Below, in pieces: positions 32,217 through 45,299 of a DNA stretch of 64,000 nucleotides. The notes under the pieces were generated by a model that saw only the letters and a program-made list of their open reading frames with translations, searched no databases and was not told where the DNA came from. This DNA is from Symsagittifera roscoffensis (Eukaryota > Xenacoelomorpha > Acoela > Convolutidae). The DNA lies in the NCBI RefSeq assembly GCF_963678635.1, contig NC_087069.1, forward strand, positions 53,950,635 through 54,014,634. Reading direction: 5' to 3'. A program made the position numbers and the translations under genes. The stretch's first letter is position 1. Each line of letters starts with the position of its first letter.

Positions 32217-33470
32217 CTTATAATCGAATATAGGGAATTTTGAGACAAAAAAAAATATTATAATCCGAAAATGATCTAAATTTCAAAGCACGAAATCGAT
32301 TATTGCCATTGTGACCGATTATTTATGAAATAAAATAATCCATTAAGCTCCCTAGTAAGAAAACAGATAGAGCAATCTATTATGCTGAGTGAAAAAGCAA
32401 GTGTAAGTTAAGTTATCTGCATCCAGTATCAAGCGTTAATAATCGATTGTATTTTATTTTAGTACCAGTATTACTAAAAATGAGAAAAAATTGATTTATT
32501 CAAATGATAATCGATTATAATATCTGTTTTTGAAATCCAATTATAATCAATTATAATACATCTTGATCAGTTATAATCAAAAATTGATCCAATTAAATTT
32601 GCAGATCATTATAATCGATTGTAATCTCAATTGTTTGCCGAGTTTGTCTCCGACCTTGCATCCAAATAATTTATCCTTTTTTTAATAGATAATGGTTTAT
32701 GTGAAAAATGAGAGTATTAATTGAAGCGTTTTCAAGTCCCATTGCTTTAGTTAAAATCCCATTGCTAAAAGATCAGCACATTGTTTAGTTTCATATTTTG
32801 CTCGGAAGACTTACTTTTAACATACCGCGGGAACTAAAACGAAAGAACTTTTGTTTCGTGGTATGAGTTTGAGTTCAGATGCACCAAAGTGTGACTAGAG
32901 ATCTCGCTTTTTTATTGATGAAAAATAATAACCCATGAGATATAAATGAATAAAATAAGAGATTATAATCAAGTATTGTTGTTGTTGTTGTGAATTTTCA
33001 GTAGGATACTGATGGGATGATATCCCCAAATCTCTCAAAATTTTGTCCAGTTATTTCGGCACATGTTGCAGTCACAGAAGAGAACCATGTGCACTTGTTT
33101 TGTTCTGAGAATTGATCGTCGAAAAACTTCCACATCATCTGTATCAATCTTCGCTTTAAGCCTCGCATTTCTCGAAACTCAATTTTCTGATTTAGTCGGT
33201 TTATTAGATGGCACGTCCTGAAGGTAAACTCTCCTCTAGTTTTTTCAGTTCTGGTCTTGTTTTGGTTATTGTCGATTATAATTGATTTAAAGAGTTTTTT
33301 GTATGAACTATAATCAATTATAATCGAATAATATAAATTAAAAACTCTTAGAAAATGCCATGATTATAATCAATTACAAATCCTTTAAACACCTAGTTTT
33401 GGTAATTAAAATCAGTTGTTATTGTCAAAAAATCAACATAATAATCCGTTATAATCGATTGCCTACACCT
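32217..33470. repeat. Tract rich in ATTATAATC/GATTATAAT motifs
   Basis: More than a dozen copies of TATAATCGATTATAA-like palindromes lie at 32445-32640 and 33265-33465, on both sides of a roughly 600-bp plain segment. The arrangement resembles the subterminal repeats of a DNA transposon. I could not fix terminal repeats or a transposase. Confidence 0.45.
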
Positions 33471-33632
33471 GAACTTGGATGCGGGTTTTTTTCATATGAT
33501 GAAAAAAAATCAACAATTCTGCCTTTTTCTCTACAACTACTGGAGGTTCAAGTTTGAAATGTTCAATTAAGATGTGTGAAACTCTTCGAAAATAGCCTGA
33601 TGAAAAAAAAATCAATTAATTGAAGGCGTTTG

Positions 33633-33832
33633 GGCTCTTTTTTCTTTTCCCCCCACCTCACTCAAACATGACTATTATGGTCTAACGAGTACTTTTGCGA
33701 GGTTGATTATGAGGACAAAATATGTTTGTCATGACCTAATTAGTCAGCATGTCAATTTTCATGACAATCGGACAGAGTGAACACTAACCTCAAGTTTAAA
33801 GATTTGCAGGTTGGGGGAAAAGAAAAAAAGCC
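33633..33832. mobile_element. GGCTCTTTTTCC-family MITE
   Basis: GGCTCTTTTTTCTTTTCCCC plus CCACCTC at the left and GGTTGGGGGAAAAGAAAAAA plus AGCC at the right form purine/pyrimidine terminal inverted repeats. Interior words shared with other copies: GTCTAACGAG, ATGTTTGTCATGACCTAATTAG, ATTTTCATGACAATCGGAC. Confidence 0.75.
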
Positions 33833-34346
33833 GGCGTTTTTAAAAATCTTCACCGAGCTCTTTGATTGCAGCTTCCATCCTGTACACTTCGCGATTCAGC
33901 CGCTGCTACTGCACAGATTGTACAATTATTAAAAATTCGAACTTTGTATATTATGCCTTCGATACTTGCCTTAAATTTTTGTATTATTATGATTACTATT
34001 AACTCAACGGCTCTTTCTATTTTTCAACCGCCTTTGAAAAACTTTTGTGGTTTGGTTCGAGTTAGTCGTAGCTGAGTTATGCAAAATAACTTACGTTTTT
34101 GGGGCTTTCTAACAAAACACTCCAATGAATGAATTACTACGAAAAACGAGCTGCCTCATTCAAAAGAATTTAGAGAATTGATTGATTGTTAAAAAAAAAC
34201 AAAATGGTGCATATTCGCGCCAAAAAAAATCGTGAACGTGGAATTTGCTGGCTTTTTCTGACTTTAGAAATCATATTGCTTAAAATGATTTTGTCCGGGG
34301 AATCCTGGCTGAACAAAAAATAATCACTGCGATAGCTTCATTCTTC

Positions 34347-34531
34347 GGCTCTTTTTCCTTCCCCCCCCCCCCCCCACCTGCAAAATTTTACATGTAAACT
34401 TTTTGACCACATTGTCCGATTGTAATGAAAATTTACTAAAAAGGCCACGACAAACATATTTGGTCTCCAAACACAGGAGTTACACTAATATATTGACGCT
34501 CGTGTGAGGTGGGGAAGAAGGAAAAAGAGCC
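34347..34531. mobile_element. GGCTCTTTTTCC-family MITE, inverted orientation
   Basis: GGCTCTTTTTCCTT then a C15 run and CACCTGCAAAATTTTACA at the left; GTGAGGTGGGGAAGAAGGAA plus AAAGAGCC at the right. The interior is the reverse of the copy at 33633. The region 33833-34346 has no gene. Confidence 0.75.
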
Positions 34532-34880
34532 ATTCTTCAAGTTTGGGGCTTTTTCTTTTATATTTTCAGAGTCGTGCAGATAGTTTTTGAGTCTGGACAG
34601 TTACAACATATGTTCGCTTAAGTCGCGCCGTGGGTCGCAAAAGTCAGGATACTCAACATTTGGTCGCGAATGCTTTGATGTAGAGTCGCGAGTGTCTGAA
34701 CATAAAAAAACTGGAAGGTCGCGAATTCTGGATCCGGATGCGGTGCCACCATCGGGGCGACTTCCAAGAAACCTTGGGCCAATATTTAAGGCAAATTAAT
34801 TTTGAATGACCAACTAGATTTTTTTCAAATAGAATCACGAAAATCAGAGTTATTTTGAAATGTTCAGTCTGACAAACTTA

Positions 34881-35095
34881 AGCCCTTTTTCCTCTACACC
34901 CCCCCCCAAAAAAAACATAAGCATCATTTATATGGTGTAACGAGGGGTTTTACAAGGTTAAACATCAAGACCAAATGTTTTTCATGGTTTTCATGGCCTA
35001 ATGAGTTCGTATGCTAATTTTTGTAATATTCGGATAACGTGAAGAATCTTTCAGTTGTAAAATTTTGAAGGTTGGGGGAAAAGGAAAAAGAGCTC
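34881..35095. mobile_element. GGCTCTTTTTCC-family MITE
   Basis: Left AGCCCTTTTTCCTC with a C9 run; right GGTTGGGGGAAAAGGAAAAA plus GAGCTC. The interior has GTGTAACGAGGGGTTTTACA and CATGGCCTAATGAG. A further right half lies at 35340-35410. Confidence 0.7.
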
Positions 35096-35410
35096 AACTT
35101 TTCTACAGTCGAATGTGTCGCGCAATTTCATTTCATTGCATAAAATTGAAAATAGTGAAGTCAGGCATTTTCATACGTGGATTAAAATGGCAAGTGCAAT
35201 GTCACCCCAGACCCTTTAATTTCAAAACTGTTTATTCGAGCGATTCAGGCCGATTTGTTCAGCGAAGAGTTTAATAAGACAGAATTGAAAAATCATCTGA
35301 ATAGTTAGGGCATGGCAGCAGATCTGTTCTTCATACTAAACCTTGTAGAACTACACGTTACACCATTCAGCTGACAATTATGGGGGGGGGGGGGCAAAGG
35401 AGAAAGAGCC

Positions 35411-37570
35411 CTTATGCCAAATTGTTTTTCAAGTTTTTTTTGAAGATCTTCTGCTGAGTAAAATCAAACTCATCTTTGAGTAAAAAAACTCTAAAGAAAG
35501 AAAAAAACTGTCCAAACTGTCATCAGCTTAAGTCAAAACAATTTGAAAAAGGATTCCAAGTCATTTTTATGTCTTTCAAACGAATAAGTGCCTCGCGGTT
35601 ATTTTTTTCTTGCAGTAACTTTTCTTGAAAAATTAAGCAGATTTTTTGATCGTTATTCCAAATGCTTATTTGTACACACTGAGAAATTTTCGTAAATTAT
35701 TCAAAACAGACACAACTCATTTTGAGTTCCAGCTCAGGAAAACAACTTTCAGCTAAAACTTTTTTCCTCAAAAGAGATCACCGAATTGTGCAAGATGACA
35801 TTCTGTTCTGAACTCGATTATGTCTTGCAGTTTCACCCCTCTATATACGACCCAGTTTTTTTGGTTTCGAAAAGTACCTAATATAAAGTGATTTTTCTCG
35901 GTCTTTTTCAATAACTTATTGAAGAGTTGTCGCTTCACTCAAATGGAAACCTCTGATTTAAATCCAGAGAAACAATGCAAAGGCATCAATGTCATTTCAT
36001 TTTGTTTTTGTTTTTCAAATCATGTAAGGAAAAAATAATTGAATATGTCTTTTTCAATGTTTGTCTTGAAACGACCATCTTTACAATTTTTTGCAAATGT
36101 TCAGTCAAACAATTTTCATTAACTTCACAATTTTTGCAGTTTCACGCTTTTGAATAAACTTTTTATGAAAGATGGTGAAACTTGGCGTTTTCAGATTTTG
36201 AAGAAATTAGTTGTGGCCTTGAAAACAGTTTTATTCATTTTCTGAAAAAATCAAATCATTTATGGCGATATGAAGTCTGCACTTTGTGAAGAATTTTTGC
36301 CATACTAAATACAATTTTATATTTTTTGGTCGGGAAAAAGCTTACTTATTTATACCTACTTCAAAACAAATCAAGTATTTGCGTGATATTAAGAGTTGAC
36401 AAGAGCTTTCATAAAAAGAAGCACCAAAATGATCATTTTGCTATTTCAAAAACTTTTTTTCAAGTCAATTCTGCCAATTTGCTCGGTCAGTTGTTCAAAG
36501 TATTTTGCCAAGCAGAACAAAATGTATGATTTCTTGCTAAGTATTGCAGAAAAAGTATGGTTCCTACAAATCCATATTTCGACAATATATAGTAGGGATT
36601 AAAATTAGAACTGTTTTATACGATAAACCGTACGCGTTAACTTAAACAGTACTGAACCGAAGCCTTAGTAGAACCTTACAAACCCTCAGCTAAGTCTCCC
36701 TAAAGTTATTTTCGTCATAATGATTTTTTTCGTTCCTATGTGTCGACTTTACAACAACAGACTCCTGAAACTGTTTGCAAATAAAACAACCGTATCGCTT
36801 ATTACTCACAATCGTGTTCATCATTGATTCGAGTTCTCTCCATGACTCCGCAAATACATTAACATTAAATCTACAAAATTGCCTCAACGACACTCTTAAA
36901 GCAGTTCCAGGTTTAAGCTTTAATTTGAATGCAAATAACCGACAAAAGTCTGTTCAATATCTTTTATCATTTCCCCGATGTGTATGATAGAGAAAAACAA
37001 TATAATTTGGCACGGTATTATAAATAATTCATTGAGCAAGCATAGATCAAAAAACGATAACCCACCTACACCTGAAAGTCTAATTGAAATTTTAAAAGAA
37101 TTTTAAAAGAAAATGTCAGCCATTATTTACGTACACCCTCCAAATACCCCAATGTTTTTGGGGTACGTACACCCTCCAAATCCCCAAAAAGAAAAGCTAA
37201 AGACAAAAATTGATTCGTCAGATTAATTTATCTCATCCTCCGGCGTTTTTAGGAACAAAAAATTCGAGAATCATTTGACGTTATTTCCCCAATCTGCCTG
37301 AGATTATCAAAAAAATAAAAAGTCGTCGACCAAATTCAAGAAAAAGAAAACAGATAAGCATAAGATTTCACAAATGACTACTGTCGAAGAATATTTAACG
37401 TTTGTTAGGCATTATAATTCTTGATTTGTTTTTTTTTTCTCTAATTAAATTAATCTTTAAGTTCAATTTTGTAGCTTATTGCCCTTCTGTTCCATAGGCA
37501 ACGAGAATTGGAAGGGTCTTGCGAGGATCTTTTTGTTTGTAATAGGACGCGGCTACTGGAGTTGATTTTA
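35411..37570. other. No gene recognised
   Basis: AT-rich sequence without coding signatures. ACGTACACCCTCCAAAT occurs twice at 37129 and 37164 around a CCCAATGTTTTTGGGG hairpin. This is where a 5' LTR of the adjacent BEL/Pao element would be expected, but none is recognisable. Confidence 0.5.
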
Positions 37571-37603
37571 GTTTGAAAAGCTCAAAAAACAAATGTTTCA
37601 AAA

Positions 37604-40020
37604 TGGAGCTTGACCTCGACCAGAAGCTAAACAAAATTAATCATGCCAGAAAATGTTTGGAAACAAATCTTTTCGAATACCATGCCAAAATTACGGAATG
37701 TATAAGTGCGAAAGATAGACGAGTTAAAATTGAAACGTACATCGAAAAATCTAGCATTTGCTTACAAAAAATATAGAGAAAAATGATGAAGTCAAATCTT
37801 TGTCTACGCTGCTGAAATCATAAATCAAATTGAGTTTTACATTTGAGCGATCACTGCAAAAAATGACGATGTATTAGGTCTAACTAAAATTTAATTTGAA
37901 ATTCAAACTCAAGAGGACCAGGTAGCAACTGCACGAACCCCGACGCCAAGCGAATCCGTCCGTTCCAAGAATTCCCTTTCACAGCGTTCTGTGATTACAT
38001 CAATGACTTCGAGTGCGCGTTGAGGAGGGGCAGCCCTTGCAAAAATTAGACGCGAGGAAGTTGAACGCCAGGCAGAGGCTAAGCTTCGTTTGAAAAAGCA
38101 AGAGATCCAGATTCAGTCGATGAAAGGTCAACTTGAACTTGATGTGGTTGTAGAGGAAAGCCGTCAAGAGGTAGTCGAAGTAACTATTGATGAAGATGAA
38201 TATCTGGAAGACGCCTCTGAAATCTGTGAACTTCGTCATAGCAGGTCGAAAATGGCAATGGTGGTTCAAGAGAACCAAACGGAAGACCGGACAAGAAAGT
38301 GGGCGAACACTCAATTCGCGGCTCAGAGGTAGTTCAGGCCGTGGCGTCAGTCCAAAGTGTCAAGCTGGAACCTGCTTCCGAAATCATGTCGTTTTCCTTT
38401 GAACCGCCTCTCAGTAGAAACCTGAAGATGATTCACAACTCTCAACCAAATGGTAATTATTTCGAAACCCCGTGTATAAACACACAGAGTGCTAAAGGTT
38501 ACTCATAGATCAAATACAAGTCTCAGATTGCAATTTCCAAATGTAAATAGATTGTATGAGCCACAGTAACAGCCACCTTTGACCAACTTATATAGCTACA
38601 ACACTTAGATGCAGAGTGGTTTTCATCAATCTAATAACCTGACAAGCTCAATGCCAATTGCTCAACAAAACTTTTTCCCAAACAATTCTGCAAGTTTTGC
38701 GTACCAACCACTTTTACCCCCTAACGTTGGTCCTCCTAAACTCCAACAGTCAACTTCCAACCAAACTCATATTATGATATTATGTCACACAGCCATCGAA
38801 TTTTCAACCGTTCTCTAGCGCAGGAACAATGTTTTATGTCGGTAATCCTAATGCTTTAGACGCCGCTACCTATTCGAAACCGCTGATGGCGTCTGATACA
38901 AGTGAGTACAAGCAATCGGGACCATTAAGATCTTCGGGTAGTAAACCAATCACTAATCAAGTTTTGCCGAAATCTTGAAGCTGAGCCAGAAAGGTCCCTT
39001 GCCTGAGTGAAAACTGTCTTCGATCGACGGAAATCCATTGCAGTAGCCTGAATAGTTTGGTCAAATCAAATACGCAATCGATGCAAAAATTTTAAGTGAT
39101 GATATCAAACTGACATATCTCAAAACCCTCGTTTCAGGCAAAGCGAAGAATGCCATTGCCGAATTCGCTTACAAAGAATATTTTACAAGGACACTTTGAA
39201 AACTCTGGAGAGGCAATTTGGACAACCACAGACAATTGTAGCGGCTCATCTCGAAAAACTTTTGAGTTTTCCCCTCTCAAAATGCACAATTCACGAAGCA
39301 TTATCCTTTTCGCTTCCTGTATATCCAGTCTTGTCGCTGTTTTGAAATCGTTAAGATTTGAGTACGACTTGAAGAGTACAGCCGTATTGAATTAAATTTT
39401 TTCAAAATTGCCTCCAAAAAAGAAGGAGTCGTGGTCTCTTCACTCTGTAAAGAAATGTTGGAGACGGCCAACAATTTTACCTTTCATTGATTGGCTCCGC
39501 AACAAGGCTGAAGCGCATGAACTTATGCGTGTGAGTCAGAATAAATCACGACCTGAGGAGACTCCAAAGACCGTTTTCCATAAACCACCAACAAATGTTT
39601 TTGTAGCTGCTTCAAAAGTTGAAAAAACAATTCATGCTCTGTGCCTCCAGTGTAAAGGTTAAAACCCACTCTGGAGTTGTTCTGTATATAAGCAAAAAAC
39701 ACCAACTCAACAAGCTCTGTTCTCCGCTCAAAACAGGTTGTGTTTTGCTTGCTTGCAACCTGAACACATATTCCAAAAACTTTCTAAAGATATTAAATGC
39801 ACTATGCCTGGTTGTGAAAGCATCAACAATGTCTTGTTGCATGGTGTTGAGAATGTTTCCGGCGTAAGGTTTGCAAACAAAGAGTTAAAGATCAGCAAGA
39901 ACACAAGCCATTCAAACTCAAACAACAACGTCCCGCCGAACCGGATTAAGCCGCAAACTTCGTCATCGAACGTAGCCGGGTCGTTGTCTTACAAGAAAAC
40001 AACGAGACTCCTTCCTATGC
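37604..40020 (+). pseudogene. gag: BEL/Pao gag relic, copy 1
   Basis: An ATG at 37604 begins MELDLDQKLNKINHARKCLE, a helical N-terminus. A Glu/Lys/Gln-rich coiled-coil segment follows in other frames (REEVERQAEAKLRLKKQE at about 38053 and EYLEDASEI near 38200), as in BEL/Pao gags. Later come FIDWLRNKAEAHE near 39490 and a zinc-knuckle region: CFACLQPEHIFQK near 39740 and CTMPGCESINNVLLHG near 39800, matching the CxxCL-x-GH...C-x-x-x-GC...H-x-LLH pattern. At least five frame changes. Confidence 0.75.
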
Positions 40021-40500
40021 TTCGATTGGTTATAGGTTCACTCTCAGACGTAAGCACTGCTCTTGTAATGTGCGATTCCTGTTGTACCCATTCATGGGTC
40101 TCGTTGAGTTTAGCACGGCGTTGAAATTTAGCTGGCCAAAAGCTAGATATTCTACTAAACGGCTTCAATTCGACGGAATCCGTTCCAACGCAACAAGTTG
40201 AACCTGTTTGCCGAATTCGACCACCATGAATACTCTTTTAGGGTTACGCCGTTTGTCAAAGACAGTTTGAGCGTTGGTTTTAAAACCATTGACGTTACCA
40301 TTCTCAAAGACAGGTTTCCTCATCTATAGCTTAATAATCCTATTGTCTACAACTACTCCGACGTTGGGATGATTTTTGGGCAGGATGTCTTTCAAGCAAT
40401 CAAGCCTCTCGAATACTTCCAAGGAGGATATCAACATACTCCTGTCGTGTCCGTATGCCCATTGACTGGGTTCTCAGTGGCCCACTTCATCGCCAATTGG
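40020..40500 (+). pseudogene. BEL/Pao protease relic, copy 1
   Basis: ALVMCDSCCTHSWVS contains the D-S-G/C-x-T-H-S-F/W active-site motif of peptidase family A17. The following GQKLDILLNGFNSTESVPTQ-like stretch and, near 40370, MIFGQDVFQAIKPLE (the D-x-L-I-G-x-D motif) lie in different frames. A stop falls a few codons after the active site. Confidence 0.65.
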
Positions 40501-40579
40501 TGTTCGAGCCACCACTTTCAAGTGCAATATTGAACACGTAGCTCTTGAAAGGTTACGTAGTCGCGGTTAACTCTCACCA

Positions 40580-42150
40580 CTCAAAAAACCGTTCAGACCG
40601 AGAGGAGTCCGTACAACACCACCCGATTTGAAACCCGAACAAACCCGGCAAAAATCGACGCGTTTTAAACGGTGCTTCTAAGTTTCACGGCAGATCACTG
40701 AATTGCTCCCTTGTCGTCGGCCCCGATCTGCTTCGGAACCTTTTATTCGTTTTATTGCGCTTCCGAGTGCACAAATACGCAGTTTCCGCAGATATCGAAG
40801 GCATGTTTATGAAGGTTGGCTTACTAGAAAGCGATCAAAGTTCCTTGCGTTTTTTCTGGCGAGAAGACCCCCCATCAGATGTGATTGTATTTCAATAAAC
40901 CAGGCAAATATTTGGAGCAAAAGTTTCTCCGACATGTGCTAGCTTTGCTCTCCGCCGAACAGCCCTCGACAGCCAAGATCGTTACCTTGAAGGCGCTTAC
41001 GCCGTGTCAAAAAAGTTTTACATGGATGACTACTTTGGGTCCGTGAAAAATCCAGAAACTGCTTTAACTTTAAGTCGCAGTTTAGTTGAACTGCTTAAGG
41101 CGGGTGGGTTTAATCTTACAAATTTTATAAGCAACGATCCCAATTTGTCCTTGAAACTAAATCCCCCTAAGACCATCGCTAACAACAGCAAAGAAGTTCT
41201 TACCGCTGCGAATATTCCGGAAACCGCATCGCATGTTCTCGGTCTCAAATGCGACCACGTCTCCGATATGTTGGTTGTGAGCAGAGGAGTTAACCGCGAA
41301 CTCAAAGACTCTGTTACACAGCGATCGGTTCTTAGTTTTGTGTCATCCATGTTCAACCCCATAGTTTTTGTCGCCCCGTGTACCGTACGCGCACGTTTGC
41401 TACTAGATGATATCTCGATGTTGAGTGGCCAACAGTGGGACGACCCACTGCCAAATGAGATGTGCCGCAGATTCACTGATAGCTTGCCAGTTTTAGGGCA
41501 GCTCAAAATACCGCCTTGCTATTTTGACTTCCCAGTAGGTAGATGAGGTTGAGCTGCACATGTTCGGTGATAGCTCATTGGACGTTTTGTTCAGTAGCCT
41601 TTGTTCGAGCTCAGAAAAACGCCTATTCGAAATGTCGACTAGCGTTTGTCTTCGGTAAAGCAAGAGCATCCCCGATGAAGACGCGTTCAATTCCGAAGTT
41701 GGAACTTCAAGCTGCGCTTCTTGCTAATCGCCTGAAGGGTAATACCGAGAAAGCTGTGACACTGAGCAATTCTAAAGTGTTTATAAGAACTGACAGCACA
41801 ACAGGTCTTCAGTGCTAGAGTAAGAAAAAGCAAACGGCCCTTGTTTGTAGCCAATCGAGCAACCGAGATTCTGGAGTCAACATCAGTTGACCAATGGTTC
41901 CATGTTTTGAGTAGACACCACCCCGCTGACACCGGAACTAGAGGTATTACTGCTGATTCCCTTAAGCAAAGCAGCTGGGTAAACGGCCCCTCCATTTTAA
42001 AAACTTTTGATTGGCCTTTCAACCCAAATAGGGAAGATAATGAGACAATTTGCCTGAATGGTCCGGTCCACGATCTGAATGAGGGTTTAGAGGTCTCTTC
42101 CAATTTTCCGTGCACTGCAGTTTTGACTGATTTTGCCTTCCCTTCGTAAG
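40580..42150 (+). pseudogene. BEL/Pao RT and RNase H relic, copy 1
   Basis: KYAVSADIEGMFMKVGLLES at about 40783 holds motif A Asp. FYMDDYFGSV near 41013 is an intact Y-M-D-D box. Then RSLVELLKAGGFNLTNFISN, HVLGLKCDHVSDMLVVSR and PCTVRARLLLDDI continue the BEL/Pao RT thumb/connection. RNase H starts with IPKLELQAALLANRL near 41690 (catalytic Glu), RTDSTTGLQ (Asp kept) and DQWFHVLSRHHPADTGTRGI near 41895. Stops and frameshifts occur near 41545 and 41818. Confidence 0.8.
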
Positions 42151-42479
42151 AGTATAGCTCGTTATCCAAGATAAATCGGCTGGTTGCACATATGTTGAGA
42201 CTCTCACCTAAGCATAGACATTTCTGATCGCCAGATAAGGCCATAATTGATCCAGCAGAACTTGTCATTGCAGATGAAAACTTTTGTAAGTTTCGCAGTT
42301 AGAGTCATTCCCAGCTGAAAGTAAACAATTAGCAGCTGGAAAATATGCAAAAACATCGAGCCGTATCTTATCGTATTCGGCATTTATCGGACCGAACGGT
42401 TTAATTAGATCTACCGGCTGTATCCAAAGTCTCTCCGCAACCGCATTTGAAACTCGCCAACACATAATTTTGGATAGCA

Positions 42480-43585
42480 GCCATCGCCTAACCTGATTGT
42501 TTCTCCGTTTTTATCACATTAAGCACGGACACAGTCCGTCGACTACCTTCGTTCCTTCATTCATCAGCAATGTGTAGTACTACGCTTGAGATTTGCACTA
42601 AGAGCTATTGAAACACATTGTGTATGCTGTAGAAAGCGAAAAGCGAAAACCGTTACTCCAAGGATGTCTGACCTTCCCGCAGAGCGCCTAGGTTACCGCC
42701 AGTCACCGTTCTCGAACTGCGGCGTCGAGTATTTTCGACCGTTTTAAGTAACCAATCGTCGATCTTCCGAGGAACGCTGGGGTTTTCTACTTACTTGCTC
42801 AACGACTCGCGCAATTCACATTGAGTTGGTTCCATTCATGGATAAAAGTTCATATGTGATGACAATCGAGCGCTTTATTCTAGGAGAGGAACATCCTCAG
42901 TGTTTTGGTCGGACAATGGAACAAACTTTGTAGAAACCGAAAAGAGCTTCTTCTGTGCATCAACAGTTGGAACGCAGAAGCTCCACTGTCGCTCGTACAC
43001 AAAGGCATTAAGTGGAAGTGTATTCCGCCAAGTGTATCACATCAAGGTGGATCATGGGAGCGAATGGTGTGCAGTTGTAAGCGCGTGTTTTATGCAATCT
43101 TAGGGCCAAGAAAGCTGAATGACGAGACTTTGAACACAACCATGTGCCTAAATGAAGAATCACTAAACGCCCGTCCGCTCACTCCCGTTTCTGACGACCC
43201 ATATAGTCTTCAATCTTTGACGCCGAATCATTTCCTTTTAGGTCAGCTCAGTCTAACGTTTACGCCTCTAAGGTCGAGTGAGAACTATTCTCATTCTAAA
43301 CGCTATGACCGTGCGCATGGTTAAGGCAGCGATGGCAGTGATGGTTAGATGAGTACATCCCGAACTTCAATAAAAGAGTAAAACGGCATGCTCTGCTCAA
43401 AAATTCTTTGAAAACGAGATATCTGGTGTGGTTAGTAGGAGCCACTACACAATAGCACGCATAATGTAGCTAAACTACGGCAAAGAAAACACCGTACCCT
43501 CCGCAAACCTAAGGACTGTTTCCGGAAGCTACACTCTGCGGCTCGTTAAGCTCATTCCGGTTCTCGCTCCTTCGGGGTGGAGGCT
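42480..43585 (+). pseudogene. BEL/Pao integrase relic, copy 1
   Basis: HHCC-type remnants near 42640 (CVCCRKR-like) are followed by a degraded core: GVEYF at the first Asp position (Asp lost), VFWSDNGTNFVETEKS at 42900 (second catalytic Asp present) and HQGGSWERMV near 43040 (catalytic Glu present). ESLNARPLTPVSDDPYSLQS and LTPNHFLLGQ are hallmark BEL/Pao C-terminal motifs. The DUF5641-like end (SGSYTLRLVKLIPVLAPSG) reaches 43580. Confidence 0.8.
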
Positions 43586-43652
43586 ACATAGCATTAAAGT
43601 TGAAATTATGAAAGCTAGTTTAGTAAAAAGCTTCTAGTCGCTTAGCAATACT

Positions 43653-43720
43653 AGCTGTTTAGACCAGCGTATACATAGTGCGTTCCGGAGAGTTCGGTGT
43701 GGGTTCGATTCTCACTCAAA
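43653..43720 (+). repeat. tRNA-like module in BEL/Pao tail, copy 1
   Basis: TAGACCAGCGT (A-box-like) and GGTTCGATTCTC (B box) are 31 bases apart. GTGGG-TTCGATT-CTCAC forms a proper T arm. Acceptor ends do not pair, so it is a tRNA-derived relic rather than a tRNA gene. Confidence 0.5.
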
Positions 43721-43960
43721 TCATTTCATTTGAGAATCCTATTTGAGCCAAACCTGACAGAACATAAAATGCGAATAATTTAATCGGTTAAAACTGGTTT
43801 GCAATTGAGTTTCTGTTAATTCAACCGCGTGAAATGAATTTGATTTTATAGAAAAAATCATAAATCAGCGCATGATCAACCCTACTATTTTGGCTTGATA
43901 AATTTAATGTAGTCACAATATTTCAAGCATACTTCGTGATTTTAAAACCGATTCTGTTTT

Positions 43961-45290
43961 GTTTTTACTGTTTAAATAGAGGAGAATAAAAATACCTCGC
44001 TTTACCCTGGTCGCAGCAAAAATTTTTGTTTAAAAACACCGCTATATGCATCTTAGAACGGTTTCCATATGCTCTACTATTCACATCGAAAATTTTTCAA
44101 AAACTTCGTCTTGCTTACAGTTTTATTTGATTTGATTTCCAGCTCAGAAAAATTACACTAGTGGAATAGATTGAGCACATAGTCAGTTTTTCCCTCTAAA
44201 ATGCCTGTTTTCAATGTCTATTTTGGACAGCGCACTTCCATTCTCAGCAAAAATTTAATCAAGACGGAGAGTAAATGATCAAAGCTTCACTCTATATAAC
44301 TATCTAAACTATTTTTCAAGTTCTTATTAACCTAATATGGGTCTAAACATGCCAAAACTCCTCATCTGCACTTAGTAGTTCGCACAGCGCGAAAATGAAC
44401 AAAACAGTACAGCTTAGTTTCGCACAGTTGAGGTTAGTTTTCTCGCTGAAAATTTTTCACGTTTCTTGAAAAATTTTTTACTGCGCAAAGCCAAGAAAGC
44501 GTTCATTCCAATGCATCATTTAATGCCACCGAGTAAATTTTCAGAGCCTGGTTGAAAAGATACGTTGTAAAAATAAATATTGATAGTTCCATAGAGGGTA
44601 GCGTTTATCTTTTGCTTTTGGTCTATATCAAAGATTTGCTGACAAAATAATACAGACATTATTTAATACTGTGAATATATATTCGATTTGCTTACAATAA
44701 ATTACAGGATTTTTATCAGCATAAAACACAATATTCTCGAGCTAATTGAAACGATCAGTTTGGCACATTTCTTCTACTCGACAGTGTGCTTCAGTTTGTT
44801 TCGTTAGCCGTATTTGACTGGCCTTTTCAGACCTGGAATAAGTTGGTAGGAGTATAAAACCAAGAATTTCGCTTTCAAAGAAGATAGCTGAGTTAATTTG
44901 TTCAAAATGATGTTTTTTTTTTCTGAATCTCATAAAACATAAGGGGAACAGCTAAAACTGGAACTCCTGTTTGATAATTTTTGAATTTGTTGTACCAATG
45001 TGGGAAGAAGTAGGTAATCTTAAAACTTCATAATCTGGGCTTAACTCAAAAACATTGTTGTTTCTCTTGTAACTTAAGAGTGAAAACTGTGAGAATTTGA
45101 AATAATTTCATGGTCATAACAATTCTTTTATATAAATTCTAAGGCATCACCACCTATGCACGGAGGCTTCTCATAACCGGTTGCCTCGCTTGAAACTGTG
45201 AAATCAGAATCGACTCAGTAGTTTTTGAGAAGAATCAAAAAGTTTAAAGTAACGGAAATTATATCAAATTATATTATACGGGAGCTTCTA
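43961..45290. other. No gene recognised
   Basis: AT-rich sequence without coding or repeat signatures beyond short homopolymers. Confidence 0.5.
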
Positions 45291-45299
45291 CTATACAGG

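Larger units (their letters stand above)
37604..43960 (+). mobile_element. BEL/Pao LTR retrotransposon relic, copy 1
   Basis: Order gag, protease, RT, RNase H, integrase, with BEL/Pao-specific motifs in each part (listed separately). It is broken by many stops and indels, so inactive. Sequence from 43560 to about 43960 is shared with the 3' tail of copy 2 (56770-57170) and may contain the 3' LTR. No 5' counterpart was found, so LTR borders are not called. Confidence 0.85.

Noticed and set aside
36775-36987. 70-codon frame with a hydrophobic N-terminus
   Set aside because: Composition follows the AT-rich background, and overlapping antisense frames of equal length exist.
37000-37600. 5' LTR for BEL/Pao copy 1
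   Set aside because: No segment here matches 43560-43960, and no TG...CA pair with a primer-binding site could be supported.
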